Source of the DNA: Sepioteuthis lessoniana
Taxonomy: Eukaryota > Mollusca > Cephalopoda > Myopsida > Loliginidae
Assembly: GCA_963585895.1 (NCBI GenBank)
Contig: OY757911.1
Coordinates: 56,076,310 to 56,140,309, forward strand
Direction of reading: 5' to 3'
DNA length: 64,000 nucleotides
This document shows, piece after piece, positions 24,336 through 35,789 of this stretch. The position numbers and the translations under genes were made by a program. How positions within the stretch are numbered: the stretch's first letter is position 1; each line of letters begins with the position of its first letter. A model generated the notes under the pieces. That model did no database searches. It saw only the letters and a list, made by a program, of their open reading frames with translations, and was not told the origin of the DNA.

Positions 24336-25380
24336 TTGTTATTCCACCGTAAGAGTTACCTTTGTTCCAGCAAAACTAATTATTAGAACTAAATAAAGAT
24401 GTCGTAAATTAATCAGGATATTATTTCCGTTTTTCCCTTTGCATATTTATGTAATATTTTTCGGGTTTGCTTCTTTAAACCAACTTTACGTGGTGGATCT
24501 ATGAAATTGGCAATCCAGTATTTTTGTCCATTTATTTTCTTCAGTAATTGCGTCTTTTTTTTATTGAGTGTAGTTGCTTTTCCCGACTCTGATTTTTAAT
24601 TCAGACTTGTCTTTTTCCTAGAACGGTTGCTTTTTCAAAGTCAAAGGCCCAATATACCCTTATATTTACATAGCTATGTGTCAATAAAAGAAAAATTTCT
24701 GCCATTCCCAAAGGAATTAACGTGAATTGAAAAGCAAACGGTCTCGTCCAGGATTTTAACTCATTCATTTCTAATGATAACTGTTTTGCAATTCACGCTT
24801 TCCACATCATATTATTTGATTTACATGTTCAATTTCCTGTTTCATAAAAAAAGAAGGCTCACAGCACCATAATGAAGCGTGTAGTTTGGCTGACACTAAA
24901 GGTATGAAGTAAGAGCTAACAGGTTATAATATAACTCGTGATTACGATGATGCTCGTGCATAGTGATAGTGGTGTCATCGCCTTATTGGTCGAGGAAGAA
25001 TAAAACATACTTGAACCGTAAGAAACATCATTATGCTTTTCGTATCATTGATCTGTTTAGAGCAAGGTTTATGAAAGCTATTTGTAAAAACTCCTGGGAT
25101 TTTAGCGTAGATTTTGAATAAAAACATATGCGTCCACAGGTGATGTATAAATGAAGATATAAAGTGAAGAGCAAATATTACTTGATTATGTTGCCATATA
25201 TCATATACCTCACGAAATGTCTGTCTAGGTATGAAGATTTGAGTGATGTGTCGTTGACATTCAACTTGTTGCATATATTCGGATCATTTAAATCAACGAA
25301 GTATCTGGCTTAGACAAAAATATTTAGATATTTCCGGCGTCCATAACGAGACTTATTATTATATTTTCAGGAAAGAAAAC
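24336..25380. other. unassigned interval
   Basis: No supported gene. The 99-codon minus frame at 24,975-25,274 (HITQIFIPRQTFREVYDIW...) has no recognisable domain. Confidence 0.4.
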
Positions 25381-25382
25381 AT

Positions 25383-26002
25383 TTGGCCCAGTTGGCTGGG
25401 CCTGCAGAATACACCCATTGCATCTCTGCAGAGTGGGTAAGAATCCCCCTGCGAGTTCCTAGTTATGACAAGGCTTTATTAATGCTGGAGCTTTTGGGGA
25501 TGCAGAGTACCCCTTCATTGTCATTACTCTCACCCGGAGCGGTAGCATCTGAAAGGATTCAATCTATGGATCAAATAAAACAGACATTGAAACTGGATAC
25601 TGATGTTTAACTGAATTGTTAGAAATAGAACTATTTTACATTGAACAGTGGGGAAATTAAAAAAAAAACTCTGCATCTATGCTAAATTGTTTGAAATAGA
25701 ATTTAATTGCCTGAGAACAAAAAAATGATGCTTAATTGAATTGTTAGATACATAGAAATACTTGAAAACATTAAACTGCGCAAACAATGTTTAATATTAA
25801 ATAGAATTATTCGTATTACATAAAAATAAACGAAACAATTTAACCGTGTGTAAAAAATGTGCACAGGTTCATTTAAAAATGTTATTTTCAAAATGTTTTA
25901 AGAAATCATATATTTAGTATATGTATATAAACATTATTCGACATTAAATGACCTACAAGTGTTGATATGCGCTAAAACTAAATTAAACCAAACCAAACCA
26001 AA
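25383..26002 (+). repeat. SINE family A, full length
   Basis: Starts GCCCAGTTGGCTGGGCCTGC, continues through GAATACACCCATTGCATCTC and TGCAGAGTGGGTAAG, and contains several AATTGTTAGAAATAGAAC-type internal units. It ends ACATTAAATGACCTACAAG, TTGATATGCGC and AAACCAAACC. About 620 bp. It has no tRNA-like head, so family A may rely on a different 5' region from the other families. Confidence 0.82.
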
Positions 26003-26365
26003 GATGATATTTTAAAATAATTGTTGTTTAAACCCGCTACGTAAAAGTACTAAATTAAGAAATATTTACTTTTATGTTTGTTTAAAAAAAGTTTGCTTAA
26101 AAATTAATATAAAAATATGTTTTTAAAAGAAATGAAAACAATCGAAAATTAAAATACAGTACTTCGAACATCTATTCGTATTAATGGTTACAGATTTTAC
26201 AAATTAAAAGTATATTACAATGACGAAACATCCTCTTCTGGTCGAATAGATTGGAATCTTCCCATGTTAAGTAAGTTTACATATTACCTTGTATTTATTA
26301 GACAGGTCTTATTATAGAGCTTAATATTCCATTCATTAGAACTTATCTGTATTTTGGGGGGCTTA

Positions 26366-26590
26366 CTGTGCCTTAATGGCAACCGTTTCGGACTGTGATA
26401 TTGTATATAGCAAGTTCAAACTCCAGTCAGGAAATCCTTTTCTCTTTCAGACTAATACTACTGGAAAAGATCTGAACATTTAGGAATATCAATCCCATAG
26501 CTGTGGCTTAAATTGAACTACTACTCTCCGTCTGCAAGGATAGTTATTACATTAAATATTCCGTGAAGTTTGATATGCCAATAAAAAGAA
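26366..26590 (+). repeat. SINE family B, diverged
   Basis: tRNA-like head (CTTACTGTGCCTTAATGG, B-box-like GTTCAAACTCCAG), diverged core (CTACTGGAAAAGATCTGAAC, CATAGCTGTGGCTTAAATTG) and the tail ACATTAAATATTCCGTGAAG, TTTGATATGCCAATAAA. Confidence 0.65.
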
Positions 26591-26794
26591 AGAAGTGTTT
26601 TGTATTTAATCTTCAAACTGAAGAGATTTAAGAAATCAACCCAAGGAATCTCATCCTTCCAAAAAAAAAAATAACATAAAAATTAAATTGAATTTGCCTT
26701 TATAATTTACTGATTCTTATATCGTGTAAATTGTATTTAAGGCTCTTGATTTATTTATGTTTTGTAACTGATTATCGGCCCATTGACATAATTG

Positions 26795-27035
26795 TTAGAA
26801 TTTTAACCAATGGTCCGGAAGACCGGGGTTCAGTACTAGGATCAATCAAACCAAAGACTCAAAAATAGTACCTGATGAGCCCTTAATCAATACGCTGCAT
26901 TATAACGTACAGATCTAGGGCCTAGAGTAAGAGGAGCAATTTAGTGAAAGGTATAGTGCCCTCCACTAAACCTCGGTGTAGCAGCTATTGAAAATATAGC
27001 CTTCGGGTCACCGTCGACAATGGCTCGCCAAAAAC
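26795..27035 (+). repeat. SINE family C
   Basis: CCAATGGTCCGGAAGACCGG, GGTTCAGTACTAGGATCAA, AACCAAAGACTCAAAAATAG in the head and body; CCTCGGTGTAGCAGCTATTG and GCCTTCGGGTCACCGTCGAC in the 3' part. Confidence 0.8.
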
Positions 27036-27774
27036 ACACATTTATTTGGGAGTGAATGGAAATTATAGTTTCGGTGACAAGGTGTGCATCAAGTAAATGA
27101 TCTGAGAAGCCGTAGTGTAGAAGATAGCGTAACATGAAAATTTATAAGAAATGGTGTCTGGTGTGTTTATTTATTTTTTAAAGCCCATTTAGTTGGTTTG
27201 TTAAATTATTAATGCTGCGCGATCTAATAGAGAAGTATGAGTTCCTATCAATACATATTGATCATTCTGTTTATTTTGTTCTTACCGGCTTTCGATTAAC
27301 TGTTCTCTAAACTGACCATCTGGACAAATATTGAGCCGGCATTTAGAAATCTCATCGGCTGGATACGTAAGCTAATGTTTGCGTTCTGTCTGAGCGCAGT
27401 GCTTTTTCAAATACACTCAAACATAAACACAGCTTCCTGTCGACAAGCAAGGCTGTCATATCAAATAAACCAACAAACCTATCCAAATGTGCATCAATCA
27501 TCAGATCACCAGGCCATAACAAACACGCTTGGTTGGTATTAAGAAAAATACCAGCCGAGTACCCAGTCAATCATTAAAATCAACACCAGTCAACGTCTCA
27601 AGCTCTTAAAAATTCCACTAGCACTTGAGATAATCCGAGTCTCATTAACAAGATCATATCAATTATCTTTCATTTTTTAATCCTAATTTTCTACGATTCG
27701 TAAAAATAAATTATAGATGCTCATATCAACAAAAAGTTTCACTTTGCATAAGACATTATCACAACTAGAAAACG
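27036..27774. other. unassigned interval
   Basis: No gene recognised. The minus frame at 27,352-27,570 has no motif I know. Confidence 0.4.
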
Positions 27775-28175
27775 AAAATGGCAGCCTGAGTTCAAGTCCT
27801 GGACAAGGTTTGTGTTTTTAACTTCATGCTAACAACTCTGAAAAAAGGCGTGTCAAGTCGCTTCCACCGGCTATCGGCAAATAGTAAGGCAAACTTGGTC
27901 ATTTAGCTTTGGGTAGGATAGACTTGGTTCTTCAGCCTTGGTTCGGCAACTAATCTAGGAGAAGGAAAACTCTGAATTCAAACCTGTTAAACTCCGCTTA
28001 AAAATTGACCTTGTGTCATATCCCGCCCGAGCGGAGGTGTTGGTAAATGGGATATGGCTTTGGGTAGGCAACCTGTCAATGAGAAAGAAAACTTTGTATT
28101 CAAATCAGCAGACTCTTCTTAAAATCTACCTTGTGTTGCCTCCTACCCGTGGCGGGGAGGTCAGTTAACAACATC
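27775..28175 (+). repeat. SINE family F, with a second 3' part in tandem
   Basis: A first unit runs from the B-box-like GTTCAAGTCCTGG to CTCCGCTTAAAAATTGACC and CATATCCCGCCCGAGCGGAG. A second 3' part follows (CTTTGGGTAGGCAACCTGTC ... AAAATCTACCTTGTGTTGCC, CTACCCGTGGCGGGG). The second 3' part is diverged, so this is an old tandem arrangement or two nested insertions. Confidence 0.65.
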
Positions 28176-29115
28176 CACCCATTTACAATGCAACAAGTCA
28201 ATAAGAGAACTGCATCACGATTATCCTAAATCATAAATACTTTCCTGACACAAGCTAATGTACACAGAAAGTCAACCAAAATTTCAAAGCCACTTGAACT
28301 TAATCCACATTTTCCATTTTCATTTTTTTTTTTCAAGTCTCCGTAACATATCTGCACACGCGTTGTAAAACAGCATAGGCAATAAATACACCTTTAACCT
28401 TTCTGACCTAGTGACTATCATCTTCTCGCCTGTATAATCATCAGGTACAGTGGTTTGGATGTGGCGGGTATAGCTTTATATAATGTTGTGTGGGACATGA
28501 TTTTGGAAAGCTGAACTACTTTGTGGGACATTTTGGTTCGGGCAGTGTATTTTGAATCACGTGTTTATTTACAGGGTTTCATAGGTACATTTTGTGATTC
28601 ATTTTATTTTGTCTGTCATATTTGAAGAGGAATTATAGATAATCTAAATTAATAAAAAAAAAATTGTAAAAATATGATTAAAATAAGTGAATATGAAAAA
28701 TATAATGGATAGATATATAAGAATTCTGGAAAAAAAAAACGAATTAAAAACTGTAAATGAATTACAAGATCGCATAAATAATGCGCTTTTTTGTAGGATG
28801 TTGCTTCCTGGATTCATTTAAAACTGCATGCAGTGTCCTTGGGTAAACTCATTCTGACTTCTTAACAAGTGTCTTTAAAGTCCCGGTGGGGCAGTTACCA
28901 GAGAACTGACATGGTTATGTTACATAGGCACGATATGACTATGTGCGAAATGGACATCGAATGTTGGTAGCATATATATGTAGAACATCGGAATCTCGAA
29001 ATTCGAAAACGCGTAACGACTTCTTTGTTCAGGTACGAAACCTTTTTATTACTTTTGAGTTAAAGGTTTCGACATAGGGAAAGTGACACAATCTTACTAT
29101 TCTATTTTTATCATC
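28176..29115. other. unassigned interval
   Basis: No gene or repeat recognised. Confidence 0.4.
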
Positions 29116-29119
29116 TGGC

Positions 29120-29420
29120 CCCTATCTCGTGCGGCACCCATGGCGAGCAAATTCGTCCGAAAGTCGACCGCCTCGTCCACTGTCTAGTTTCAACTCTCTT
29201 AAGTTTCTTCAAATTCCCAAAAATCTCCGCGCGCTTCCGGTCATTCGCACCCTGTCACCCCGTTTCGTCTCGGGCTATTGTGACATCTCTGAGTGACACG
29301 GCCGCCCGCACGCGTACGCGTTAACACCTGCATCAATTTGCACCTAATTAACCCATCTGCTGAGTCGAAAGGTTCTCAGCCTAACTAAACCCAAAGGCAT
29401 TAACAGAAATCCCTCGGCCA
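29120..29420. other. CpG-rich, GC-elevated island
   Basis: Dense CpG dinucleotides (CTCCGCGCGCTTCCGG, GGCCGCCCGCACGCGTACGCG) stand out against the AT-rich surroundings. No long frame crosses it and no tRNA or rRNA signature is seen. It could be a promoter/CpG island of an unseen gene, an unmethylated conserved element, or a fragment of a GC-richer transposon. Confidence 0.5.
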
Positions 29421-30416
29421 TTATATTACAGCTACAGTCTAAGACAATTCCTCCTTTATTTTACCAGCTAGATTATATTTCATAACTAGATGGATATCAA
29501 ATTACGCACGTAGAAAAATAGATATGCTGAAACATAATCGATTGAATAAAAATTGTTTAACTCTGCCTTGAACGTTTTATTGCTGTCTGACGCCATACTA
29601 GCTTAACGCGTTGGTTAGTTTTGTCAGGTGAGACACTGACCTAGTTTTTATCGTGTAGACATTTCTTAAGAGTAATCCGGACATTTGATTTAAGGAGAAA
29701 AATAGCTGTAGATTCGCCTTTGAGACAGTAGGATGTCAATCCTACTCTACGCAGATCACGTTTTAAGGTCTCGTCAAATGGATGAGATCTGGGTCAGGCG
29801 TTCAATCATTCGTCTAATCCATGACGTGCACAGCTGAAAGAGTTGGCAGATGTCACTTCTTTTGATCGATTTTTGTCTTGAATGTGAATAGATGTTTCTT
29901 TTCAAAATGGATACGACAGAAGAAATAAGAGTTAAGGTGGTGGCGGAATGTGAAATATCCAAGAAATCCTGCAAGGAAGGACTAAAAGATGAAAATGAAT
30001 AGAATATAATCGATGACAGAATGACTAGGAGTGCATAAAGATAAAAAAATATAGCTTGGATATTTTTACAGTTGGAAAGTAATAGATTAATGTAGTGTGT
30101 GAATAAATTGAGAAAAGAAAACGGTTCAAAATGCGTGGAAAGTGAATAGAAGGAAGTAAATTCTCGGAAGACAGACGCAATAAGCAAAATAACCTATGAT
30201 AAAAAAAAAAACAGGAATGATTAAAATGGAAAGTAAGGCAGCTGAACATAAATCTGAAAGAAAAATTCTAGCAATGCATCATTGTGCAAAAAATAAAACA
30301 TATATGAAAAACGTTAAGGAATAATATCTGAAAAATCTATTTGCATATACCACGGATTATGAATCAAAAAAAGAAAAAAAAAACAAAAACAAAAAAAAAA
30401 AACAAATCAAAGAATA
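29421..30416. other. unassigned AT-rich interval
   Basis: No supported gene. The 137-codon minus frame at 29,774-30,187 is Phe/Ser/Leu-rich and shows no domain; two overlapping frames in the same stretch suggest a compositional artefact. Confidence 0.4.
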
Positions 30417-30960
30417 GCCCAGTTTGTTGGGGTTATAGAATACGCCAACTGCATTTCTGCAGAGGCGTAACCACCTACCACCATTACGTGTGCCTTGGAT
30501 AGGATACTAAACCATCTGATGGTGAAGCTCCATTCTATGAGCTTCAGAAAATGTTGAGTACATTTTTATGGCTATTACTCCCATGCCAACTCTGACCAGT
30601 ATAGAAGTACCTGCCAGGGTCCTATCAATGGGTCAGATAGAACTATTTAACCATTTAGATGAATCTGAAAAAATAACTTATGTTAAACTGAATTGTCAGT
30701 ATTACATAGCAAATGAAACTATGAGTGTTAGAAGCCAACAATTGAAATCACTCAACTTTGAGCAAACAAAGGATTAGTGCTTATAAAAGTTTTAGTGTTA
30801 GATCTGTATTCAAACAAATGAGCACTGGCTTGCTTAAAATGTTACCTAAGAACTATTCGTTTACAAATCATTTATATCTGCGCATATATTTCAAAAATGA
30901 TATTTTGTTTGAATTATCTGCAAGAGTTGATATGCCATAAAACCCAATCATCCAACCAAC
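30417..30960 (+). repeat. SINE family A, near full length
   Basis: Starts GCCCAGTTTGTTGGGG, with AATACGCCAACTGCATTTC and GCAGAGGCGTAAC. It continues through CAGGGTCCTATCAATGGG and ends in TGCAAGAGTTGATATGCC with a CCAACC-type terminus. Confidence 0.78.
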
Positions 30961-31238
30961 TGAATAAAAGACAGCAAAAGTTAAATATAACCCCAATCAA
31001 AGGTCACTCTACATTAAGTAGTAAGAAAATAGACTATCAATAAAAAGGTGATCTCAATAAGCGGAAATGAAAAGAAAAGATTTGATAAATAATTGATAAT
31101 AGGAAAGTGAGTAAACCTTTCACAGGCGCCATTGACGAATATCGCTTTCCTATTGTGTTATCTCTTAATTTACTATTTAATTATGTCTATCGCAATTCAT
31201 ACTGATACCAGTTTGATTGAATATACTAATATTATGCA

Positions 31239-31240
31239 AT

Positions 31241-31297
<57 letters not shown>

Positions 31298-31324
31298 CTT
31301 ATTGTAAATCTTTCTGTCTGTCTG

Positions 31325-31379
<55 letters not shown>

Positions 31380-31380
31380 A
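31239..31380. repeat. compound (CT)n(CTAT)n(CT)n(TA)n(TG)n microsatellite
   Basis: Successive CT, TATC, CT/TGTC, TA and TG blocks. Confidence 0.97.
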
Positions 31381-31578
31381 TACTCAAACTCTCCTGCAAA
31401 TGCGGACTTTGATAGGTTTGAAGTTTGAATTTCTATACTTTAATACTGTTGACATAACAAACATTACTCTGGACGATTGTGCTAAATGAAAGGCAATACC
31501 CAGTTCCGTAATTTGACCTCAGATACCCATGTTCATCTTTTACGACTACAACCGTTACAACAGACGTGCATCTCTTTC

Positions 31579-31644
31579 TCTCCCTCCCCCTCCCTCTCTC
31601 TCTCTCTCTCTTTCTCAATATATATATATATATATATATATATA
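31579..31644. repeat. (CT)n(TA)n microsatellite
   Basis: CT/CCCT run followed by a TA run, abutting a family C SINE. Confidence 0.95.
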
Positions 31645-31890
31645 AGTAAATTTTTGATCGTAGTTGAGGGTGACCAAAATGTTCCCTTTTCAATAGCTAC
31701 TACAGTGAATTATAGGGGCGGCCGCTACTCGTTTCTCTGGATTGTTCCACTTTACCCTTGATATGTACCTTACAAAACTGAGTGTTAAGGAAAGTTGTAT
31801 CGAGTGTCATTTTTTGAGTCTTTGGTATGACTCGTCCGGTCTCGAATCCCGGTCACTCGGACCACTAGCGAACACACAACCCTTATCGCT
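31645..31890 (-). repeat. SINE family C
   Basis: Reversed copy: GTTGAGGGTGACCAAAATG, TTTTCAATAGCTACTAC, TTACCCTTGATATGTACC, GAGTGTTAAGGAAAG, TTTTGAGTCTTTGGTATGAC, and the head with TCTCGAATCCCGGTC. Confidence 0.8.
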
Positions 31891-31904
31891 CATGGTGAAG
31901 AATT

Positions 31905-32998
31905 ATCATCCTAACGTCATTTGGAAAGGCATTATAAACAGAAATGGGGAGAAAATAATGACACAAATATTTCAAGTGACAAACTAGCGGAATATTGCAC
32001 GACAAATATTGGACATGGCGACAAAAGAGGGAACTTAAGAGAGAAACTGAATCTCATCTGATAGAAGCACAAAACAATGTGAGTATAAGACTGGACAGAA
32101 ATGGGCGGGAAAGGTGATAAACAAGGAATTATGCAAGAAATTGAAGTAATACCATACCACCAAATGCCCAAACCAGAATCTGTTCATGAAAATAAGACGC
32201 ACAATATTTTCTGAGATTTTGAGATACAAATCCTGACCAGAAGACCAGACCTAGTGATAATTTACAAAAAATAGGTCTCGCCGTTGAGTGGATTTTGTTG
32301 TCACTGTGGATCAAAGAATAAAAATCAAAGAAAAAGAAAAGATAGATGAGTACTTATTCATTGTCAAAGAACCAAGAAAGCTATCAATTGTTACTGATGC
32401 ACTTTGAACAGTCCCTAAAAGCCCTAAAAGGGAACTACAAGAGTTTGATATAGGAAAACGAATAAGGACCATCCATTATAAATTGGTTTAGGTTGGTTTG
32501 GTTTGGTTTTATGGCATATCAACCATTGTAGGTTATTTAATGCCAAATCCATTTTATACATTTAAGCAGTCGTATTTCAAACAATTCAGTTGACCATAAG
32601 TATACAGTATAAATGTCAAAACAGTTCTATTTCTAACAATTCAGCTCTGCATAAGTAAACAGTTAAGTTATATTTGATCCATAGATATGACACAACCAGG
32701 TGCTACCATTCTATGCCAGTGTGGACCAAGGAGCAATAGCAATGAAGGAATACTCTGTATTCTCCAAACCTCCAGCATTACTGTAACCTCAACATTAGAT
32801 TTTTTAGTGTTATATCCAGGACACTCTTTGGAGGACTCTTATCCCTCTGAAGATCACCAGTCGGTGTATTCTGCAGCCCCAGCCGACTGAAACATCATTA
32901 TTCTAAGAATCGTCTAGTATACTGTAAAGAGTACTGGAGGCATGAAGAGACCGGTTGTCAGTCTGTGAGAGTCTATCAAATAACGATGGTGTGAGAAA
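31905..32998 (+). mobile_element. R2-like LINE C-terminal half, split by a SINE (copy 7)
   Basis: On the plus strand the endonuclease region reads VDFVVTVDQRIKIKEKEKI from about 32,288, with the Asp and the downstream Lys-rich stretch of the restriction-like endonuclease kept. It continues to GKRIRTIHYKL at 32,480. A reversed family A SINE (32,483-32,893) interrupts it. The element resumes with a segment matching the ALLRSARILRRVLETWGD stretch of related copies and the 3' UTR to about 32,998. Frames are broken in several places. Confidence 0.75.
32483..32893 (-). repeat. SINE family A inserted in a LINE
   Basis: Reversed copy from GGTTTGGTTTGGTTTTATGG (tail) through ATATCAACCATTGTAGG and two internal CTATTTC-AACAATTCAG units to CTGCAGCCCCAGCC. 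Flanks CATCCATTATA and CATCATTATTC look like a slightly mismatched target duplication. Confidence 0.82.
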
Positions 32999-33910
32999 CT
33001 CGCAATGATAAACAAGGAAAGACTTATAAGAGCGACCAGAAACGACTCAACGAAGATAATGATCATCACAAGAACAATAACTTGGAAATAGAAATAGGAA
33101 GAAAAATAACTCTAAGGATATTTCAAGCGAGAAACTGGTGAAATTGCTCACGGCAAGACATGGACATGGCTACAATAAGGCAAGCTTAAGTGAAAAATTG
33201 AATCTCTTGTAAATATGGCACAAAAGAGCGCCATACACAACATTTATCTAAAAGCAAAACATAGATTAGACGCTACGAAATAGCAAGTGTCGGTTATGTG
33301 GCGATACAGACAAAACAATTAATCACGTAATAAGTAAATGCCGAAAATTAGGGCTAAAACACTATGACACTAAACACGATTGGGGGAGGAATGTGATCCA
33401 CCGAGAATTGTGCAAGAAACGGAAATTTGATCGTACAACGGAATGATATATGCTCTACTCAGAATCCACACTATAAAATAAGACACACAAACTTAGCTAG
33501 AATTTTGAGATAAAAATGAATTAGACGATCAGACAACGTGATTGTCAACAAACGAGATAACTTGCGGAAGAGTAAACTTCGCCGTCCCGGTAGACCGGAG
33601 AGGGAAAATCAAAGAAAATTAAAAAAGAGAGAAGTACATAAACTTTGCCTAAGAAGTAAAAAAAAGCTATGAAATATGAAGGTGACTATTACACCAATTT
33701 TTAATTGGAGCACATAGAACAATCTCCAAAGACTTGACAAAGGAACGGGAAGATTTAGTAGTCAGAGGAAGAGCGGAGACAATCCAGATTACAGTATTAT
33801 TAACACCGTTTAGAATACATAGAAGAATCATGGAATCTTGAGGAAACTTGATATCACTAAGACTCCAGTGAAAGTCCATCAGCTAGCACTGGTGTGAAAA
33901 AATGTATAAT
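32999..33910 (+). mobile_element. R2-like LINE C-terminal half with intact zinc knuckle (copy 8)
   Basis: A clean knuckle CRLCGDTDKTINHVISKC lies at 33,288-33,341 (C-x2-C-x8-H-x4-C) and is followed in frame by KLGLKHYDTKHDWG; a stop follows at 33,444. The endonuclease region appears as VNFAVPVD near 33,570-33,595, with Asn where the split copy upstream has Asp (VDF). The WNMK-type segment and the 3' UTR (CCATCAGCTAGCACTGGTG) end near 33,905. The knuckle plus restriction-like endonuclease order places the family in the R2 superfamily. Confidence 0.8.
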
Positions 33911-35103
33911 TGTTGTGATGCTGACAAAGGAAGGGTTGATAAAAAACACATATTGAAGTAACAGAAACAAGATACAAGTGAACCTGGTTAAACAGCAGTT
34001 AGTTGATTGGAAGCTGAGAGCCCAGTGGTTTAGGGCTATCGGCCCACTACGCAAATGGAATCACGCGTAATTGTGTCACGCTGATTTGTGAACTCTGTCT
34101 GATACTCTCGTTGGCGTGTATTTATGGAGAAGATCGAGTCCATTATGTTGGGAATAATACTAATGATTTGTGAACAGTTATTGCTTTAAATAAGTTTTCT
34201 TATCGTAAATAATTTAAACACTAACAAAATTACATTAGTATTCTATATCAAAATTAATTAATCCAAATTAATCCATCAAATATATCGATATAGTATTTCC
34301 TTTCTTACCTTGCGAATACTGTCGGCGTTATCCGTTGAGTGTAAAGATTTCAACAAAGTTTTTATTTTCCTTCACTATTGATCGGGTGAAACTATTCCTT
34401 TTAGTCTAATTTAACAAATGATCTAGAATTCATATGAGGATATGTGATCATGCCATTTATCAGAACGCTAAAGTTTCAAGTATAATATATCACTGTTTGT
34501 AGTCTTTTTTTTTTTCTTTTTATCAATCTTTCTTCTTTTTTTAATTATGTCCGATTAAGTTGTCACATTCTGGTAATTAAAATCATACGTATCGGTAGCT
34601 GTCGACAAATTTACTGGAGCCTAATCTCACACATTGCTACAATTGGTGGAATGGTTTTTCCAAAGTAAAAACACAAATCAATATCATTCTATTTAAAATC
34701 TCATCCCTACATCATTTCTAAAAATTATACAGCTAAACATCCTACAATTCTTGTTCTTTTGTCGTTGTTCTTGTTGTTGGTGAAAACAATTTAGCATTAT
34801 TCAAATACATAGAAAGGATTGTCATTTGCTATCAACCTGTAGAATTTGTCATAAATTCTTTCTTTCTTCGTGGTGCACACATTCTAACTGGTCAACTGAA
34901 GCGACATTACTCCTTCGGAATACCATTTATTTAGAACTTGAGAAAATGCTCTAAATAAAGTGGAAAACGGTGAAAATAACTTAACAATTTCTTTGGTCTA
35001 ATATATAAAATATTGTAAGAAGATGAAATTGTTATGTGACTTTAATGAAGAGAAATACAGCTTAAAAAAGAAATTACAATTAATTTTCGACACCTGTTAT
35101 GTA

Positions 35104-35104
<1 letters not shown>
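33911..35104. other. unassigned AT-rich interval
   Basis: No gene or repeat recognised. Confidence 0.4.

Positions 35105-35161
<57 letters not shown>
35105..35161. repeat. (TA)n microsatellite
   Basis: Uninterrupted TA run. Confidence 0.97.
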
Positions 35162-35163
<2 letters not shown>

Positions 35164-35565
35164 ATTACGTGTATTATAACTCTGAAACTTTCATTAAAAA
35201 CATTAGAAGCACACTGAATATATGTCCGTTTTTATTCATAATTAATTGATTCTTTTATTTATTTATTTTGGCTTTTCTCATCCATCAATTATTTTCTAAA
35301 TTGATACACCCAAGCTAATAATTCTGAATCAATAATCAATCCGAATGAGATTGTGCAAATTATTTTGAATAACTTTACTCAAGTTCCAAACAACAAGGCC
35401 AAGGCAAAAAGCGGTGTATGTTCACGTAGGTGAAATAATTAAACACACACAAGAAAATACCTTAAATTACTAAAAAGTAAAAATGTTTACTTTCATTTTT
35501 GTGTTTCTTTGTATTTCTCTCATTAGGATCATTGGCAGGGCAGGCCGAAAATATGGATTACCTAG

Positions 35566-35566
35566 A

Positions 35567-35598
<32 letters not shown>

Positions 35599-35601
35599 AT
35601 T
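35566..35601. repeat. (CT)n(ATCT)n microsatellite
   Basis: CT units followed by ATCT units. Confidence 0.95.
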
Positions 35602-35712
35602 TTTTCTATCACTTTTACTAAATCGCCTTGACGGTCCCTAATCACTGCCCAGAGCTAATGAATGTATTTTTTTTCTCAGTGGACATCAACGCGTTGGAGT
35701 TCATAAAAGAAC

Positions 35713-35715
<3 letters not shown>

Positions 35716-35787
<72 letters not shown>
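35716..35787. repeat. (ATCT)n(TA)n microsatellite
   Basis: ATCT units followed by TA units, directly bordering the 3' end of the RTE-like LINE. Confidence 0.96.

Positions 35788-35789
<2 letters not shown>

Noticed and set aside
29774-30249. Two overlapping minus-strand frames (137 and 74 codons) as a possible gene
   Set aside because: Both are Phe/Ser/Leu-rich in different frames of the same T-rich strand, with no motif.
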